Assembly: GCF_003477995.1 (NCBI RefSeq) | Contig: NZ_QUEM01000022.1 | Span: forward strand, 1 to 61,822 | From: Bacteroides sp. OF04-15BH | GTDB taxonomy: Bacteria; Bacteroidota; Bacteroidia; Bacteroidales; Bacteroidaceae | Reading direction: 5' to 3' | DNA: 61,822 nucleotides | Part shown: piece by piece, positions 9,309-20,323 of the stretch | Position numbering within the stretch: position 1 is the first letter of the stretch | How the letters are laid out: each line of letters starts with the position of its first letter | Notes under the pieces: generated by a model | Database searches by the model: none | Seen by the model: the letters and a program-made list of their open reading frames with translations, nothing else | Told to the model about the DNA's origin: nothing | Program-made: the position numbers and the translations under genes

Positions 9309-9881
9309 TTACTTAGCACCAGCTGACTTACCAGACTTTCTACGAATCTGTTCACCAACAAACAAGATACCCTTACCTTTGTAAGGCTCTGGCTTACGGA
9401 AAGAACGAATTTTAGCGCAAACCTGACCTAACAGCTGTTTGTCGCAAGATTCCAATATGATAAGAGGATTCTGATTTCTTTCAGATTTAGTCTCAACCTT
9501 GATCTCATTAGGCAACTGCAAGAAAATGCTGTGAGTGTAACCCAAAGAGAACTCAATAATGTTACCCTGGTTTGAAGCACGGTAACCAACACCGACCAAT
9601 TCCAACTTCTTCACATAACCTTCAGAAACACCTACCACCATGTTGTTTACCAGTGAACGGTACAAACCGTGGAACGCCTGCTTCTGCTTGGTTTCAACAG
9701 CATCATTTTGTTCATCAATCTCGAATGTGATGTGTGAATCAGCGATGTTTACTTTGATTGAAGGGTCAACAGCCTGAGTCATTTCACCTTTAGGTCCCTT
9801 AACAGAAACCACATTTTCAGGACTTACTGTCACAGTTACTCCTGCAGGAATGTTAATTGGTAATTTACCTATTCTTGACAT
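9309..9881 (-). CDS. rplF: 50S ribosomal protein uL6
   Basis: A 190-residue protein with two repeated alpha/beta folds, located near the GTPase-associated centre. The signature PEPYKGKGI is near the C-terminus. Start MSRIGKLPI is preceded by GGAGGG six bases before ATG, one of the few clear Shine-Dalgarno sites in the window. Confidence 0.98.
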   Translation of the reverse strand: MSRIGKLPINIPAGVTVTVSPENVVSVKGPKGEMTQAVDPSIKVNIADSHITFEIDEQNDAVETKQKQAFHGLYRSLVNNMVVGVSEGYVKKLELVGVGYRASNQGNIIEFSLGYTHSIFLQLPNEIKVETKSERNQNPLIILESCDKQLLGQVCAKIRSFRKPEPYKGKGILFVGEQIRRKSGKSAGAK

Positions 9882-9895
9882 ATTCTACCCTCCAA

Positions 9896-10291
9896 TTAAT
9901 ATACATAGCAAAGAACCTCACCACCAATCTTCAGGTCGGCAGCTTCCTTGTCTGTCATAACACCCTTAGATGTAGATATAATCGCTATACCCAATCCATT
10001 AATTACTCTCGGCATATCCTTGTAACCAGTATACTTACGCATACCCGGTGTAGATACTCTGATCAACTTCTTGATTGCGTTGACCTTGTTTACTGAATCA
10101 TACTTCAAAGCAACTTTGATAGTACCCTGTGGTCCATCCTCAACAAATTTGTAGTTCAAGATGTAACCCTTGTCGAAAAGGATCTTAGTGATCTCTTTTT
10201 TCAAATTTGACGCCGGAACTTCAACAACTCTGTGCTTAGCCTGAATCGCATTTCTCAAACGCGTCAAATAATCTGCTATTGGATCTGTCAT
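9896..10291 (-). CDS. rpsH: 30S ribosomal protein uS8
   Basis: A 131-residue protein of the 16S central domain. The conserved C-terminal signature STSKGVMTDKEA is present. In E. coli S8 represses the spc operon. Here the 56-base gap upstream contains a perfect small hairpin (10312-10326), a possible control site. Confidence 0.98.
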   Translation of the reverse strand: MTDPIADYLTRLRNAIQAKHRVVEVPASNLKKEITKILFDKGYILNYKFVEDGPQGTIKVALKYDSVNKVNAIKKLIRVSTPGMRKYTGYKDMPRVINGLGIAIISTSKGVMTDKEAADLKIGGEVLCYVY

Positions 10292-10311
10292 ATTATAAAT
10301 TATTTAATTAA

Positions 10312-10326
10312 TCGGGACTCTCCCGA
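10312..10326 (-). promoter_or_regulatory. Small hairpin in the rpsN-rpsH gap
   Basis: Minus strand TCGGGA-GAG-TCCCGA is a perfect 6-bp stem with a 3-base loop in an otherwise very AT-rich 56-base gap. No T run follows directly. Its place just before rpsH could suit S8-mediated control or RNA processing; this is inference. Confidence 0.35.
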
Positions 10327-10347
10327 CAATATTAAAAAAAATTTTTC

Positions 10348-10647
10348 TTACCAGCTTGCTTTCTTTACGCCCGGGATCAAGCCGCTAGAAGCCATCTCAC
10401 GGAACTGGATACGTGAAATACCGAACTGACGCATGTAACCCTTTGGACGACCAGTCAACTTGCAACGGTTGTGCAAACGGATTGGGTTAGCGTTCTTTGG
10501 TATTGCCTGCAATTTCTGAGCAGCCTCGAATGCCTCTACAGGATCACCTGTGTTGACGATTTTCTTCAGCGCAGCTCTCTTCTCAGCATATTTGGCTACC
10601 ATTTTGGCTCTCTTTACCTCACGAGCCTTCATTGATTCTTTTGCCAT
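10348..10647 (-). CDS. rpsN: 30S ribosomal protein uS14, zinc-free form
   Basis: This 99-residue protein is the long form (E. coli-like) without the CxxC...CxxC zinc site; only one Cys, in [14 protein letters not shown], is present. It lies between rplE and rpsH. Together with the zinc-free L36, it suggests these ribosomal components do not need zinc. Confidence 0.97.
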   Translation of the reverse strand: MAKESMKAREVKRAKMVAKYAEKRAALKKIVNTGDPVEAFEAAQKLQAIPKNANPIRLHNRCKLTGRPKGYMRQFGISRIQFREMASSGLIPGVKKASW

Positions 10648-10649
10648 AT

Positions 10650-11210
10650 TTATTTCTCGTTTTTAGCGTTCTTAAAAGGTAAACCGAACTCCTTGAGCAA
10701 AGCATAACCTTCTTCGTCAGTCTTGGCTGTAGTTACGAAAGTGATGTTCATACCCAAGATACGATCAATTGAGTCGATGTTGATTTCAGGGAAAATGATC
10801 TGCTCCTGAATACCCAATGTATAGTTTCCGCGTCCGTCGAACTTGCTCTCGATACCCTTGAAGTCACGGATACGTGGCAAAGCAACGCGAACCAGTTTCT
10901 CCAGGAATTCGTACATTCTCTCACGACGCAAAGTTACCATAACACCGATAGGCATTTTCTTACGCAACTTGAAGTTTGCAACGTCTTTCTTTGAAACGGT
11001 TGCAACGGCCTTCTGACCTGTAATTGCAGTGATCTCGTTGATTGCAACATCAATGATCTTCTTGTCGGCAGTAGCCATACCCAAGCCCTGATTGATCACA
11101 ATCTTCTTGAGCACTGGAATCTGCATGGTAGAAGTATAGTTGAACTGACTCTTCAAAGCAGGCGCGATACGCTCTGCATATTCTTTCTTAAGGCTAGCAG
11201 TATTTCCCAT
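10650..11210 (-). CDS. rplE: 50S ribosomal protein uL5
   Basis: This 186-residue 5S rRNA-binding protein of the central protuberance has the conserved segment [15 protein letters not shown] and ends NAKNEK. It overlaps the stop of rplX by one base (TAATG), so translation is probably coupled. An AGGAG lies eight bases before its ATG. Confidence 0.98.
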   Translation of the reverse strand: MGNTASLKKEYAERIAPALKSQFNYTSTMQIPVLKKIVINQGLGMATADKKIIDVAINEITAITGQKAVATVSKKDVANFKLRKKMPIGVMVTLRRERMYEFLEKLVRVALPRIRDFKGIESKFDGRGNYTLGIQEQIIFPEINIDSIDRILGMNITFVTTAKTDEEGYALLKEFGLPFKNAKNEK

Positions 11211-11530
11211 TACTTAATCTCCTCTCCTGATTTTTTAGCAAAACGAACCAATTTACCGTCTTCGTTCTTCTTTCTTCCGATACGAGTCGGCTTGCCAGTT
11301 TTCGGATCAACAACATTCAAATTTGAAATGTGGATTGGAGCCTCCTGCTTTACAATACCTCCCTGAGGATTCTTTGCACTCGGCTTCTGGCTTTTAGATA
11401 CGATATTGATACCTTCAACAACGGCACGCTGCTCCTCTACGAGCACTTTTAACACTTTACCAGTCTGGCCCTTGCAATTACCAGCATTTACGTAAACTGT
11501 ATCGCCTTTTTTAATATGTAATTTACTCAT
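11210..11530 (-). CDS. rplX: 50S ribosomal protein uL24
   Basis: This assembly-initiating protein is 106 residues long. The KOW motif near the N-terminus ([20 protein letters not shown]) and the central [12 protein letters not shown] stretch identify it. Order rplN-rplX-rplE is standard. Confidence 0.98.
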   Translation of the reverse strand: MSKLHIKKGDTVYVNAGNCKGQTGKVLKVLVEEQRAVVEGINIVSKSQKPSAKNPQGGIVKQEAPIHISNLNVVDPKTGKPTRIGRKKNEDGKLVRFAKKSGEEIK

Positions 11531-11548
11531 TACTCTATTCTTTACTTA

Positions 11549-11914
11549 TTAAAGTACTTCTGGTGCCAAAGAAACTACCTTCATGTTTGCTGCACGCAAT
11601 TCACGAGCAACAGGGCCGAAAATACGACTTCCTCTCAACTCACCTGCATTGTTCAACAGAACACATGCATTGTCATCAAAACGGATGTAAGAACCGTCTG
11701 CACGACGAACTTCTTTCTTAGTACGTACGATCAAAGCCTTTGATACTGCACCTTTTTTAATATCACTAGATGGGATGACGCTCTTAACTGAAACGACGAT
11801 CACATCACCTACAGACGCATAACGTCTCTTTGTTCCGCCGAGTACGCGGATACAAAGAGCTTCACGTGCGCCGCTATTGTCTGCAACTACTAATCTAGAT
11901 TCTGCCTGTATCAT
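11549..11914 (-). CDS. rplN: 50S ribosomal protein uL14
   Basis: A 121-residue beta-barrel protein at the subunit interface. It starts [19 protein letters not shown], with the strongly conserved [11 protein letters not shown] and [13 protein letters not shown]. Confidence 0.98.
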   Translation of the reverse strand: MIQAESRLVVADNSGAREALCIRVLGGTKRRYASVGDVIVVSVKSVIPSSDIKKGAVSKALIVRTKKEVRRADGSYIRFDDNACVLLNNAGELRGSRIFGPVARELRAANMKVVSLAPEVL

Positions 11915-11916
11915 AA

Positions 11917-12174
11917 TTACTTAGCTCTTTCTACGATTTCTACTACTCTCCATCTCTTTGTTTTGCTCAAAGGACGGGTTTCCATGATCAAAACTGTATC
12001 ACCTACATGACTGTCATTCTTCTCGTCATGAGCATGGTATTTCTTCGTTTTAGAAACGAACTTACCATAAATAGGGTGTTTCTCCTTGAACTTAGCAGCA
12101 ACAACAATGGTCTTATCCATCTTATCGCTGATAACAACACCTGTTCTTGTCTTTCTTAAATTTCTAGCTTCCAT
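11917..12174 (-). CDS. rpsQ: 30S ribosomal protein uS17
   Basis: An OB-fold 16S-binding protein of 85 residues from [13 protein letters not shown] chose the ATG at 12174. An in-frame ATG at 12183 would add only Met-Val-His and would begin two bases after the rpmC stop. The family N-terminus and the usual S17 length favour the shorter form. The motif MDKTIVVA and C-terminal [13 protein letters not shown] are typical. Confidence 0.95.
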   Translation of the reverse strand: MEARNLRKTRTGVVISDKMDKTIVVAAKFKEKHPIYGKFVSKTKKYHAHDEKNDSHVGDTVLIMETRPLSKTKRWRVVEIVERAK

Positions 12175-12185
12175 GTGGACCATTA

Positions 12186-12380
12186 TTATTTGTTAAGTTC
12201 TCTCTGACGCAACTCAGTCTGGATACGAGCAATTGTTCTACGTGCAGCCTTAATCTGCGCAGGATTCTCAAGTGGTGAGACAGCGTGGTTCAGCAACATC
12301 TGAGTGTAGTTTGCCTCTTCTGCCTTCAATCTTTCAACCAAGTCATTGGTTGCAATTTCTCTAATTTCTGCGATCTTCAT
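12186..12380 (-). CDS. rpmC: 50S ribosomal protein uL29
   Basis: This 64-residue, two-helix protein lies at the peptide exit tunnel near the SRP and trigger-factor docking site. The motif [16 protein letters not shown] is characteristic. It is located between rplP and rpsQ. Confidence 0.97.
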   Translation of the reverse strand: MKIAEIREIATNDLVERLKAEEANYTQMLLNHAVSPLENPAQIKAARRTIARIQTELRQRELNK

Positions 12381-12382
12381 AA

Positions 12383-12808
12383 TTAAGCGTTTTTATCGTA
12401 ATCACGTCTAACAATAAACTTAGTTGTAACCGGCAGTTTCTGAGCAGCCAGGCGCAATGCTTCCTTAGCAATCTCATAAGAAACACCTTCTACCTCGAAA
12501 ATAATACGTCCCGGAGTGATAGGGAATACATATCCTACTGGATCTCCCTTACCTTTACCCATACGTACGTCTGCAGGCTTCTTAGTGATTGGTTTGTCAG
12601 GGAAAATACGGATCCAAATCTGTCCCTCACGCTGCATGTAACGTGTTACAGCGATACGAGCAGCCTCAATCTGACGACCTGTAATCCAGTGTGTATCCAA
12701 AGACTTGATTCCGAATGATCCGAAAGCCAACTGGTTACCACGCTGAGCATTTCCTTTGCAACGGCCCTTTTGCGGTCTTCTATATTTTGTTCTTTTCGGT
12801 TGTAACAT
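12383..12808 (-). CDS. rplP: 50S ribosomal protein uL16
   Basis: A 141-residue protein organising the A-site tRNA path. It starts [16 protein letters not shown] and contains [15 protein letters not shown]. It follows rpsC by 17 bases. Confidence 0.98.
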   Translation of the reverse strand: MLQPKRTKYRRPQKGRCKGNAQRGNQLAFGSFGIKSLDTHWITGRQIEAARIAVTRYMQREGQIWIRIFPDKPITKKPADVRMGKGKGDPVGYVFPITPGRIIFEVEGVSYEIAKEALRLAAQKLPVTTKFIVRRDYDKNA

Positions 12809-12825
12809 AATTCCTAAAATTCAAA

Positions 12826-13548
12826 TTAACGATTGTTGTTCTTCTTCTTGCGGAAGTTCTTGCCGCCATTGTTACCACGGCCAGTCTCTTTAGTCTGAGT
12901 AAAGTTCGGAGTAAGCTCACGCTTTCCATAAACCTCACCACGGCAGATCCACACCTTGATACCCAGCAAACCAACCTTAGTCAAAGCTTCAGCCTGGCAG
13001 TAGTCGATATCAGCACGGAATGTGTGCAGCGGAGTACGACCTTCCTTGTACATTTCAGAACGAGCCATTTCAGCACCGTTCAAACGACCAGAGATCAAGA
13101 TCTTGATACCCTCGGCACCGCTTCTCATAGTGTTGGCGATAGCCATCTTGATAGCGCGACGGTAAGCGATCTTTCCTTCAACCTGACGAGCGATGTTGTT
13201 TGCAACAATCACAGCATCCAACTCAGGCTTCTTGATTTCGAAGATGTTGATCTGAATATCCTTGTCAGTGATCTTCTTCAACTCTTCCTTCAACTTGTCA
13301 ACATCCTGACCACCTTTACCAATGACCAATCCCGGACGTGCAGTACAAACTGTAATCGTCACGAGTTTCAGTGTACGTTCAATGACAATTCTTGAAACGC
13401 TGGCAGCAGCCAAACGTACATTCAAGTACTTACGGATTTTGCTGTCTTCCAGCAAAGAATCACCAAAGTTCTTGCCACCGTACCAGTTAGAATCCCAACC
13501 TCTAATAATACCGAGTCGGTTGCTTATCGGATTTACTTTCTGTCCCAT
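12826..13548 (-). CDS. rpsC: 30S ribosomal protein uS3
   Basis: At 240 residues this protein forms part of the mRNA entry tunnel and helicase. It has a type II KH domain with [12 protein letters not shown] (about 78-90) and the C-terminal domain [15 protein letters not shown]. The tail is rich in Gly, Asn, Lys and Arg. Confidence 0.98.
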   Translation of the reverse strand: MGQKVNPISNRLGIIRGWDSNWYGGKNFGDSLLEDSKIRKYLNVRLAAASVSRIVIERTLKLVTITVCTARPGLVIGKGGQDVDKLKEELKKITDKDIQINIFEIKKPELDAVIVANNIARQVEGKIAYRRAIKMAIANTMRSGAEGIKILISGRLNGAEMARSEMYKEGRTPLHTFRADIDYCQAEALTKVGLLGIKVWICRGEVYGKRELTPNFTQTKETGRGNNGGKNFRKKKNNNR

Positions 13549-13559
13549 ACTACTTCTTA

Positions 13560-13958
13560 TTAATCATTAGTTTTAGTGCCAACGAACAAAGTCACGTGAT
13601 TTGAACGTTTGCGAATTCTGTAACCTCTTCCCTGTGGAGCTGGTCTCATTCTCTTCAACGTAGCACCACCATCAACAAAAATCTTTGTTACGAACAATTC
13701 GCCGTCCTCAGCCTTACGTTCGTTCTTCTGTTCCCAGTTAGCGATAGCAGAGCGCAACAATTTCTCAACTACTGCAGATGCAGCTTTAGAAGAGAACTTC
13801 AATGTTCCAAGAGCTCTATTCACCTCCATACCACGAATCATATCAACCACATATCTCATCTTACGTGGAGAAGAAGGCACATTCTGCACTTTGGCAAAGT
13901 ACTGGGTTTTGAGGGCTTCTTTTCTTTTTTCAGCCGCAATTTTTTTTCTTGCTCCCAT
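13560..13958 (-). CDS. rplV: 50S ribosomal protein uL22
   Basis: This protein of 132 residues has an extended beta hairpin lining the exit tunnel. Recognised by [17 protein letters not shown] and [20 protein letters not shown] Lys-rich N-terminus ([14 protein letters not shown]) precedes the core. Located between rpsS and rpsC. Confidence 0.97.
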   Translation of the reverse strand: MGARKKIAAEKRKEALKTQYFAKVQNVPSSPRKMRYVVDMIRGMEVNRALGTLKFSSKAASAVVEKLLRSAIANWEQKNERKAEDGELFVTKIFVDGGATLKRMRPAPQGRGYRIRKRSNHVTLFVGTKTND

Positions 13959-13997
13959 TTATATTTAGTCTTTATATGTCAAATAATGCACCTGTTT

Positions 13998-14267
13998 TTA
14001 TTTTTTCTTGTTACCAGCATGGCCACCGAAACGACGAGTAGGTGCAAACTCACCCAGCTTGTGTCCGACCATATTCTCTGTAACGTAAACAGGAATAAAT
14101 TTATTTCCGTTATGAACTGCAATGGTGTGTCCTACAAAATCAGGAGAAATCATTGAAGCTCTGGCCCATGTCTTCACAACACTCTTCTTGCCGCTCTCGT
14201 TCATGGCGAGAACTTTCTTTTCGAGGTTAACTTCAATATATGGACCTTTTTTTAATGAACGACTCAT
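13998..14267 (-). CDS. rpsS: 30S ribosomal protein uS19
   Basis: A head protein of 89 residues, [18 protein letters not shown], with the signature [17 protein letters not shown]. It pairs with uS13 near the A site. Gene order rplB-rpsS-rplV is standard. Confidence 0.98.
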   Translation of the reverse strand: MSRSLKKGPYIEVNLEKKVLAMNESGKKSVVKTWARASMISPDFVGHTIAVHNGNKFIPVYVTENMVGHKLGEFAPTRRFGGHAGNKKK

Positions 14268-14287
14268 ATTTTACTCAATTAACTTAA

Positions 14288-15112
14288 TTACTTATTACAT
14301 CTTTCGATAATATACTTGTTAGACTGTTTCTTAGGAGCTCTAGTCTTCAAGCCCTTAGCATACAATCCCTTACGTGAACGTGGATGACCTCCAGACTGAC
14401 GTCCTTCACCACCACCCATCGGATGATCATGCGGGTTCATTACCACACCACGGTTGTGAGGACGACGGCCCAACCAGCGAGAACGTCCAGCCTTACCTGA
14501 ACTTTCCAAAGCGTGATCTGAGTTACCAACGCTACCGATAGTAGCCTTACATGCACTCAAGATCTGGCGAGTCTCACCTGAAGGCAATTTGATAACGCAA
14601 TAGCGTCCCTCACGTGAAGTTAACTGAGCAAAGTTACCTGCAGAGCGTACCAGCAAGGCACCCTGTCCCGGACGCAGCTCGATATTGTGAATTACAGTAC
14701 CGACTGGGATATTCTGCAATGGAAGTGCGTTACCAATCTCAGGCGCCGCATTCTCTCCGGACATAACTGTGCTGCCTACCTGCAAGCCGTTAGGAGCAAT
14801 AATATAACGTTTTTCTCCATCAGCGTAATACAACAAAGCGATACGAGCCGAACGATTTGGATCGTACTCAATTGTCTTAACAACTGCTGGAACACCATCT
14901 TTATTTCTCTTGAAGTCGATGAAACGGAATTTTCTCTTGTGACCGCCGCCATTGTAGCGCATTGTCATCTTTCCGACATTGTTACGACCACCTGTTGAAC
15001 GTTTTCCACTTACAAGAGACTTCTCTGGTACCGATGCAGTAATCTCTTCAAAAGTACCAATAATTTTGTGTCTCTGCCCTGGTGTTGTGGGCTTAAATTT
15101 ACGTACTGCCAT
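14288..15112 (-). CDS. rplB: 50S ribosomal protein uL2
   Basis: This 274-residue protein is needed for subunit association and peptidyl transfer. It contains the conserved C-terminal segment [13 protein letters not shown], which includes the His near the peptidyl-transferase centre, and a basic tail. Confidence 0.98.
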   Translation of the reverse strand: MAVRKFKPTTPGQRHKIIGTFEEITASVPEKSLVSGKRSTGGRNNVGKMTMRYNGGGHKRKFRFIDFKRNKDGVPAVVKTIEYDPNRSARIALLYYADGEKRYIIAPNGLQVGSTVMSGENAAPEIGNALPLQNIPVGTVIHNIELRPGQGALLVRSAGNFAQLTSREGRYCVIKLPSGETRQILSACKATIGSVGNSDHALESSGKAGRSRWLGRRPHNRGVVMNPHDHPMGGGEGRQSGGHPRSRKGLYAKGLKTRAPKKQSNKYIIERCNK

Positions 15113-15119
15113 CTTTTAT

Positions 15120-15410
15120 TTAAATATTGCTATAAAAATCAATAGTTTCGCCCTCTTTCAGAGTTACGATTGCTTTCTTGAAAGCGTTTGTACGGCCCTG
15201 GATCAGACCTGAACGAGTGTAGCGGTTCTTAGACTTACCTGCATAGTTTGAGGTATTTACAGCTACTACTGTAACATTATACAAAGCCTCGATTTCCTTC
15301 TTAATCTCCAGCTTGTTAGCCTCAGGACGAACGATGAAGCCGAACTTGTTCAGCTTCTCTGTTGTAGTGGTCATCTTCTCAGTGACCAAAGGTTTGATAA
15401 TATATCCCAT
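15120..15410 (-). CDS. rplW: 50S ribosomal protein uL23
   Basis: This exit-tunnel docking protein for trigger factor and SRP has 96 residues (MGYIIKPLVTEKMT). It is preceded directly after the rplD stop by AAGGAGG, but the spacing to ATG (11 bases) is longer than optimal for a Shine-Dalgarno site. Confidence 0.97.
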   Translation of the reverse strand: MGYIIKPLVTEKMTTTTEKLNKFGFIVRPEANKLEIKKEIEALYNVTVVAVNTSNYAGKSKNRYTRSGLIQGRTNAFKKAIVTLKEGETIDFYSNI

Positions 15411-15426
15411 AATTGGTTAAGCCTCC

Positions 15427-16056
15427 TTATTTTGTTAAGATTTCATCAACGACTTTCAACGATGACTCGGTTACAACCATAACATCTGCGTTCAATACAG
15501 TATATGTATTCAGCGCAGAAGCAAGTGCAACATTCACACGTTGGATGTTACGAGCTGACAAATATACGTTTTTATCAGAAGACGGCAAAACGAACAAAGC
15601 CTTCTTGTCGTTAACTTTAAGATTATTTACGATTTCGATAAACTGTTTAGTTTTTGGAGCCTCCATAGTGAAGTCTTCTACTACTACGATAGCACCTTCC
15701 TGTGCCTTGTAGCTCAGAGCTGACTTACGAGCCAAAACCTTAACTTTCTTGTTCAGCTTGAAACCGTAGTTTCTTGGTCTAGGACCGAAAACGCGTCCAC
15801 CACCGACTAATACTGGAGAGTTGATATCACCGCGACGGGCACCGCCACCACCTTTCTGACGACCCAGCTTTCTGGTAGAACCGCTAACTTCGCTTCTCTC
15901 TTTTGCCTTAGCTGTTCCCTGACGCTGATTTGCCATGAACTGCTTAACGTCCAAATAGATTGCGTGATCGTTTGGCTCAATTGCAAAGATAGAATCATTC
16001 AAGGTAACCTTTCTTCCGGTATCCTCGCCCTTAATATTCAATACACTAATTTCCAT
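15427..16056 (-). CDS. rplD: 50S ribosomal protein uL4
   Basis: A 209-residue protein with a long loop reaching the exit tunnel ([19 protein letters not shown] region, about 60-80). In E. coli L4 also represses the S10 operon through its leader. The start codon overlaps the rplC stop by one base. Confidence 0.97.
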   Translation of the reverse strand: MEISVLNIKGEDTGRKVTLNDSIFAIEPNDHAIYLDVKQFMANQRQGTAKAKERSEVSGSTRKLGRQKGGGGARRGDINSPVLVGGGRVFGPRPRNYGFKLNKKVKVLARKSALSYKAQEGAIVVVEDFTMEAPKTKQFIEIVNNLKVNDKKALFVLPSSDKNVYLSARNIQRVNVALASALNTYTVLNADVMVVTESSLKVVDEILTK

Positions 16057-16676
16057 TATTTCTCAATTATTACGATTGAACCTTTATAACCCGGAACAGA
16101 ACCCTTGATCAGAATCAGATTGTGCTCTGGAATTACTTTTAACACTTGCAAGTTGTGCGTAGTTACGCGGTCGCCACCCATCTGGCCACCCATACGCATT
16201 CCTTTGAATACTTTTGCTGGGTAAGAACAAGCACCGATAGATCCCGGCTTGCGTGCGCGGTTGTGCTGACCGTGAGTAGTCTGACCTACACCACCGAAAC
16301 CATGACGCTTAACTACTCCCTGGAAACCGTGTCCCTTTGAAGTACCGATCACGTCTACAAAAGCTGCATCTGCGAAGATATCTACAGTTACAGTGTCACC
16401 TAAATTCAGTTCGTTCTGAAAATCTGCTGCGAACTCGGCCAAGTGTCTCTTTGGAGTAGTACCTGCTTTCTTAAAGTGTCCCATCATAGGAGCTGTAGTA
16501 TTCTTTTCCTTAGCTTCCTGGAAGCCCAACTGTACTGCTGCATATCCATCCTTTTCTACACTCTTGATCTGAGTTACTACACAAGGACCAGCTTCGATAA
16601 CAGTGCATGGTACATTCTTACCATCGGCACTGAAAACGGATGTCATTCCGATTTTTTTTCCTAATAATCCTGGCAT
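16056..16676 (-). CDS. rplC: 50S ribosomal protein uL3
   Basis: A primary 23S-binding protein of 206 residues, [15 protein letters not shown], with the basic finger [20 protein letters not shown] approaching the peptidyl-transferase centre and [13 protein letters not shown]. It follows rpsJ by 24 bases. Confidence 0.98.
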   Translation of the reverse strand: MPGLLGKKIGMTSVFSADGKNVPCTVIEAGPCVVTQIKSVEKDGYAAVQLGFQEAKEKNTTAPMMGHFKKAGTTPKRHLAEFAADFQNELNLGDTVTVDIFADAAFVDVIGTSKGHGFQGVVKRHGFGGVGQTTHGQHNRARKPGSIGACSYPAKVFKGMRMGGQMGGDRVTTHNLQVLKVIPEHNLILIKGSVPGYKGSIVIIEK

Positions 16677-16700
16677 TTCGTTTGATTTTTAATAATAGTA

Positions 16701-17006
16701 CTAAACTTTAATTTCTACTTCTACACCGCTTGGCAATTCCAACTTCATCAAAGCGTCAACAGTCTTTGCAGTTGAGCTGTAGATGTCGATCAGTCTCTTG
16801 TAAGAAGAAAGTTCAAATTGCTCACGAGATTTCTTGTTCACGAAAGTTGAACGGTTTACAGTAAAGATGCGCTTGTGAGTTGGCAATGGAATAGGACCGC
16901 TAACAATAGCGCCAGTTACCTTCACTGTTTTAACGATCTTCTCAGCTGACTTGTCTACCAAGTTGTGATCGTAAGATTTCAGTTTAATTCTAATTTTCTG
17001 ACTCAT
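16701..17006 (-). CDS. rpsJ: 30S ribosomal protein uS10
   Basis: A head protein of 101 residues that also partners NusB in antitermination. It starts [18 protein letters not shown] and contains GPIPLPTHK. It is the first gene of the S10 block, 113 bases after fusA; a large hairpin lies in that gap. Confidence 0.98.
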   Translation of the reverse strand: MSQKIRIKLKSYDHNLVDKSAEKIVKTVKVTGAIVSGPIPLPTHKRIFTVNRSTFVNKKSREQFELSSYKRLIDIYSSTAKTVDALMKLELPSGVEVEIKV

Positions 17007-17050
17007 TTGTTTTTATTAATTATTTATTGAATGATTAATATGACAAGTAA

Positions 17051-17092
17051 GAAGGTATGTCGGCTAAGAGTCATTCGCTAGCCGACACCTTC
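17051..17092 (-). promoter_or_regulatory. Large hairpin in the fusA-rpsJ gap (candidate S10 leader element)
   Basis: Arms 17051-17056 plus 17059-17066 pair with 17079-17086 plus 17087-17092. This is a 14-bp stem with a 2-base bulge and a 12-base loop. No T run follows on the minus strand and no TAnnTTTG box is present, so it looks like a leader or processing element rather than a terminator or promoter. In E. coli the corresponding place is the L4-controlled S10 leader; homology is not shown. Confidence 0.5.
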
Positions 17093-17119
17093 AAACTCTA
17101 AATATTTCTGATTTGGTGA

Positions 17120-19237
17120 TTATACCAAGTCTGTACGTCCCTTGATCTCCTCGAGTACGGCCTTAGCAATTGAGCTAGATACCGGTGCGTGGTGATCGTA
17201 TGTCATTGATGAAGTAGCACGACCTGAAGTGATGGTACGCAATGCAGTTACGTAACCGAACATTTCTGCCAGAGGAACCATAGCCTTAACGATACGGGCA
17301 CCACTACGGCTTGTATCCATACCTTCAACCTGACCACGACGTTTGTTCAAGTCACCGATTACGTCACCCATGTTCTCTTCCGGTGTTACCACCTCGAGCT
17401 TCATGATAGGCTCCATCAATACCGGCTTAGCCTGAGCACAAGCGCTCTTGTATGCCTGCAGGGCGCAGATTTCGAATGACAACTGGTCAGAGTCAACCGG
17501 GTGGAATGAACCATCCAACAACTCTACTTTCAAGCTATCCATTGGGAAGCCACCGAGGATACCATTCTTCATAGCGTTCTCGAAGCCCTTCTGTACTGAA
17601 GGAATGAATTCCTTAGGAATGTTACCACCAGTTACCTTGTTCTCGAACTGCAGACCGCCTTCCTTGTAGTCCTCATCAACCGGACCTACGTTAACGATGA
17701 TGTCAGCGAACTTACCGCGACCTCCGGACTGCTTCTTGTAAACCTCACGCAAGTTAACGGTCTTGGTAATTGCTTCCTTGTAGTTAACCTGTGGCTTACC
17801 CTGGTTACACTCAACCTTGAACTCACGTTTCAGACGGTCGATAATGATATCCAAGTGAAGCTCACCCATACCTGAGATTACAGTCTGACCAGTCTGCTCG
17901 TCAGTCTTCACAGTAAAGGTTGGGTCCTCCTCAGCCAACTTAGCCAAACCGTTAGACAGCTTGTCCAAGTCCTTCTGAGTCTTCGGTTCTACTGCGATAC
18001 CGATTACTGGATCCGGGAAGTCCATAGACTCCAATACGATTGGTGCATCCTCATCACACAGAGTATCACCAGTACGGATATCCTTGAAACCAACTCCTGC
18101 ACCGATATCACCGGCACCGATCACCTCAACCGGGTTCTGGTGGTTAGAGTGCATCTGGAACAAGCGTGATACACGCTCTTTCTTTCCTGAACGAGAGTTG
18201 TAAATATATGAACCAGCTTCCAGCTTACCAGAGTAAACACGAACGAAAGTCAAACGACCTACGTACGGGTCAGTAGCGATCTTAAATGCCAGAGCTGAAG
18301 TCTTCTCATCTTCTGATGGCTTGCGATCTTCTTCCTCGCCAGTCTCAGGATTTGTACCTACTACGTTAGGAGTATCCAGTGGTGAAGGCAAGAATGCACA
18401 TACGTAGTCCAACAGAGTCTGTACACCCTTGTTCTTGAATGAAGAACCACACAACATCGGAGTGATTTCCATTGCTACTGTAGCAGCACGCAATGCACGC
18501 AGAACTTCTTCTTCAGTGATTGTTGAAGGATCGTCGAAGTACTTAGTCATCAACTCATCGTCGAACTCAGCGATCTTCTCCAACATCTTGTCGCGCCACT
18601 CTTCTGCTTCAGCAACCAGATCAGCTGGGATTTCGTCTACCTCGTAGTCAGCTCCCATAGTCTCATCGTGCCACAGGATAGCCTTCATCTTGATCAGGTC
18701 AACAACACCCTTGAAGTTCTCCTCAGCACCGATTGGGATAACAACCGGACATGGATTAGCACCCAAAACGTCCTTCATCTGACGTACTACTTCGAAGAAG
18801 TCAGCACCTGAACGGTCCATCTTGTTTACATAACCGATTCTTGGTACATTGTACTTATCAGCCTGACGCCATACAGTTTCAGACTGAGGCTCTACACCAC
18901 CTACTGCACAGTAAGCAGCAACAGCACCGTCCAATACACGCAAAGAACGCTCCACCTCAGCAGTAAAGTCCACGTGTCCCGGAGTGTCAATCAAGTTAAT
19001 ACGATACTGCTTGCCAGCCCAGTTCCAACGTGTTGTAGTTGCAGCAGAAGTAATTGTGATACCACGCTCCTGCTCCTGAGCCATCCAGTCCATGGTTGCA
19101 GCACCATCGTGCACCTCACCAATCTTGTGAGTCAAACCTGTGTAGAACAGGATACGCTCTGAAGTGGTAGTCTTTCCGGCATCGATGTGAGCCATGATAC
19201 CGATATTACGAGTTAAATGTAAATCTTGCTTTGCCAT
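17120..19237 (-). CDS. fusA: Elongation factor G
   Basis: This 705-residue translocase GTPase has G1 AHIDAGKTT near residue 16, RGITITSAA (switch I), DTPGHVDF (G3) and NKMDRSG (G4). Domains II-V follow, with the domain IV/V boundary near the C-terminus. Length and motifs are those of canonical EF-G. It is in its str-operon place between rpsG and rpsJ. Confidence 0.98.
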   Translation of the reverse strand: MAKQDLHLTRNIGIMAHIDAGKTTTSERILFYTGLTHKIGEVHDGAATMDWMAQEQERGITITSAATTTRWNWAGKQYRINLIDTPGHVDFTAEVERSLRVLDGAVAAYCAVGGVEPQSETVWRQADKYNVPRIGYVNKMDRSGADFFEVVRQMKDVLGANPCPVVIPIGAEENFKGVVDLIKMKAILWHDETMGADYEVDEIPADLVAEAEEWRDKMLEKIAEFDDELMTKYFDDPSTITEEEVLRALRAATVAMEITPMLCGSSFKNKGVQTLLDYVCAFLPSPLDTPNVVGTNPETGEEEDRKPSEDEKTSALAFKIATDPYVGRLTFVRVYSGKLEAGSYIYNSRSGKKERVSRLFQMHSNHQNPVEVIGAGDIGAGVGFKDIRTGDTLCDEDAPIVLESMDFPDPVIGIAVEPKTQKDLDKLSNGLAKLAEEDPTFTVKTDEQTGQTVISGMGELHLDIIIDRLKREFKVECNQGKPQVNYKEAITKTVNLREVYKKQSGGRGKFADIIVNVGPVDEDYKEGGLQFENKVTGGNIPKEFIPSVQKGFENAMKNGILGGFPMDSLKVELLDGSFHPVDSDQLSFEICALQAYKSACAQAKPVLMEPIMKLEVVTPEENMGDVIGDLNKRRGQVEGMDTSRSGARIVKAMVPLAEMFGYVTALRTITSGRATSSMTYDHHAPVSSSIAKAVLEEIKGRTDLV

Positions 19238-19257
19238 TTTAAGCTACTTTAATAAAA

Positions 19258-19734
19258 TTAGAATCTAAAGTGTGCGAATGCGCGGTTAGCTTCAGCCATA
19301 CGGTGCATATCTTCCTTACGCTTGAAGGCACCACCCTGCTCGTTGAATGCGTCCATGATTTCAGCAGCCAACTTATCAGCCATTGACTTACCACCACGCT
19401 TGCGAGCAAAGAGAATCATATTTTTCATTGAGATTGACTCCTTACGGTCCGGACGGATTTCAGTAGGAACCTGGAATGTAGCACCACCTACACGACGAGA
19501 CTTAACCTCAACCTGCGGAGTAATATTATCCAAAGCTTTCTTCCAAATCTCAAGAGCGCTCATTTCCTCATTTGACATCTTAGCCTTAACAGCTTCCAAG
19601 GCAGCGTAGAAAATTTCGTAAGAAATGTTCTTCTTACCGTCATACATCAAATGATTTACAAACTTAGAAACCTTTACATCATTAAATACGGGATCTGGAA
19701 GAATCACACGTTTTTTTGGTTTTGCTTTTCTCAT
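19258..19734 (-). CDS. rpsG: 30S ribosomal protein uS7
   Basis: A 158-residue head-nucleating protein. Motifs [23 protein letters not shown] and [16 protein letters not shown] are typical. In E. coli S7 represses the str operon. The 124-base gap between rpsL and rpsG is long for this operon and could hold a control site, but I see only a short GCTC/GAGC stem there. Confidence 0.98.
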   Translation of the reverse strand: MRKAKPKKRVILPDPVFNDVKVSKFVNHLMYDGKKNISYEIFYAALEAVKAKMSNEEMSALEIWKKALDNITPQVEVKSRRVGGATFQVPTEIRPDRKESISMKNMILFARKRGGKSMADKLAAEIMDAFNEQGGAFKRKEDMHRMAEANRAFAHFRF

Positions 19735-19858
19735 TGTTCTTTAATTTTGTTTGGCTGCAGATTTGTCTTCAAACGCTCCTCCGAGCATTTTACTCAACCT
19801 ATAAATACAAACCAAAACTGCGTTAATAAGTTAAATAATACTAAAATAAGAGTTTTAA

Positions 19859-20242
19859 TTACTTCTTACCTGCTTTTGGGCGCTTAGCACCATACTTAGA
19901 ACGGCGCTGTGTACGATTTGCTACACCGGCAGTATCCAAAGTACCGCGAACTACGTGGTAACGTACACCAGGGAGGTCCTTAACACGACCACCGCGAACC
20001 AAAACGATTGAGTGCTCCTGCAAGTTGTGTCCTTCTCCCGGAATGTAAGAGTTTACTTCCTTCATGTTAGTCAAACGAACACGAGCAACCTTACGCATTG
20101 CAGAGTTAGGTTTTTTAGGAGTGGTGGTATAAACACGAACGCAGACACCACGACGCTGCGGACAGCTGTCCAAAGCTGGTGATTTGCTCTTGTCTACCAG
20201 CACTGTTCTACCCTTTCTTACTAATTGTTGAATAGTAGGCAT
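19859..20242 (-). CDS. rpsL: 30S ribosomal protein uS12
   Basis: The decoding-centre protein, 127 residues. TTPKKPNSA and [13 protein letters not shown] are intact, so the two lysines at which streptomycin-resistance changes usually occur are wild type. It is the first gene of the fused str-S10-spc-alpha operon and follows a clear promoter. Confidence 0.98.
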   Translation of the reverse strand: MPTIQQLVRKGRTVLVDKSKSPALDSCPQRRGVCVRVYTTTPKKPNSAMRKVARVRLTNMKEVNSYIPGEGHNLQEHSIVLVRGGRVKDLPGVRYHVVRGTLDTAGVANRTQRRSKYGAKRPKAGKK

Positions 20243-20323
20243 TGTCTTTAAAATTTTAATTATTATATTGTTATTTTCTATTGATCAAATTCGTACAGGC
20301 ACAGAATGCACCCTTTTGGGCTA

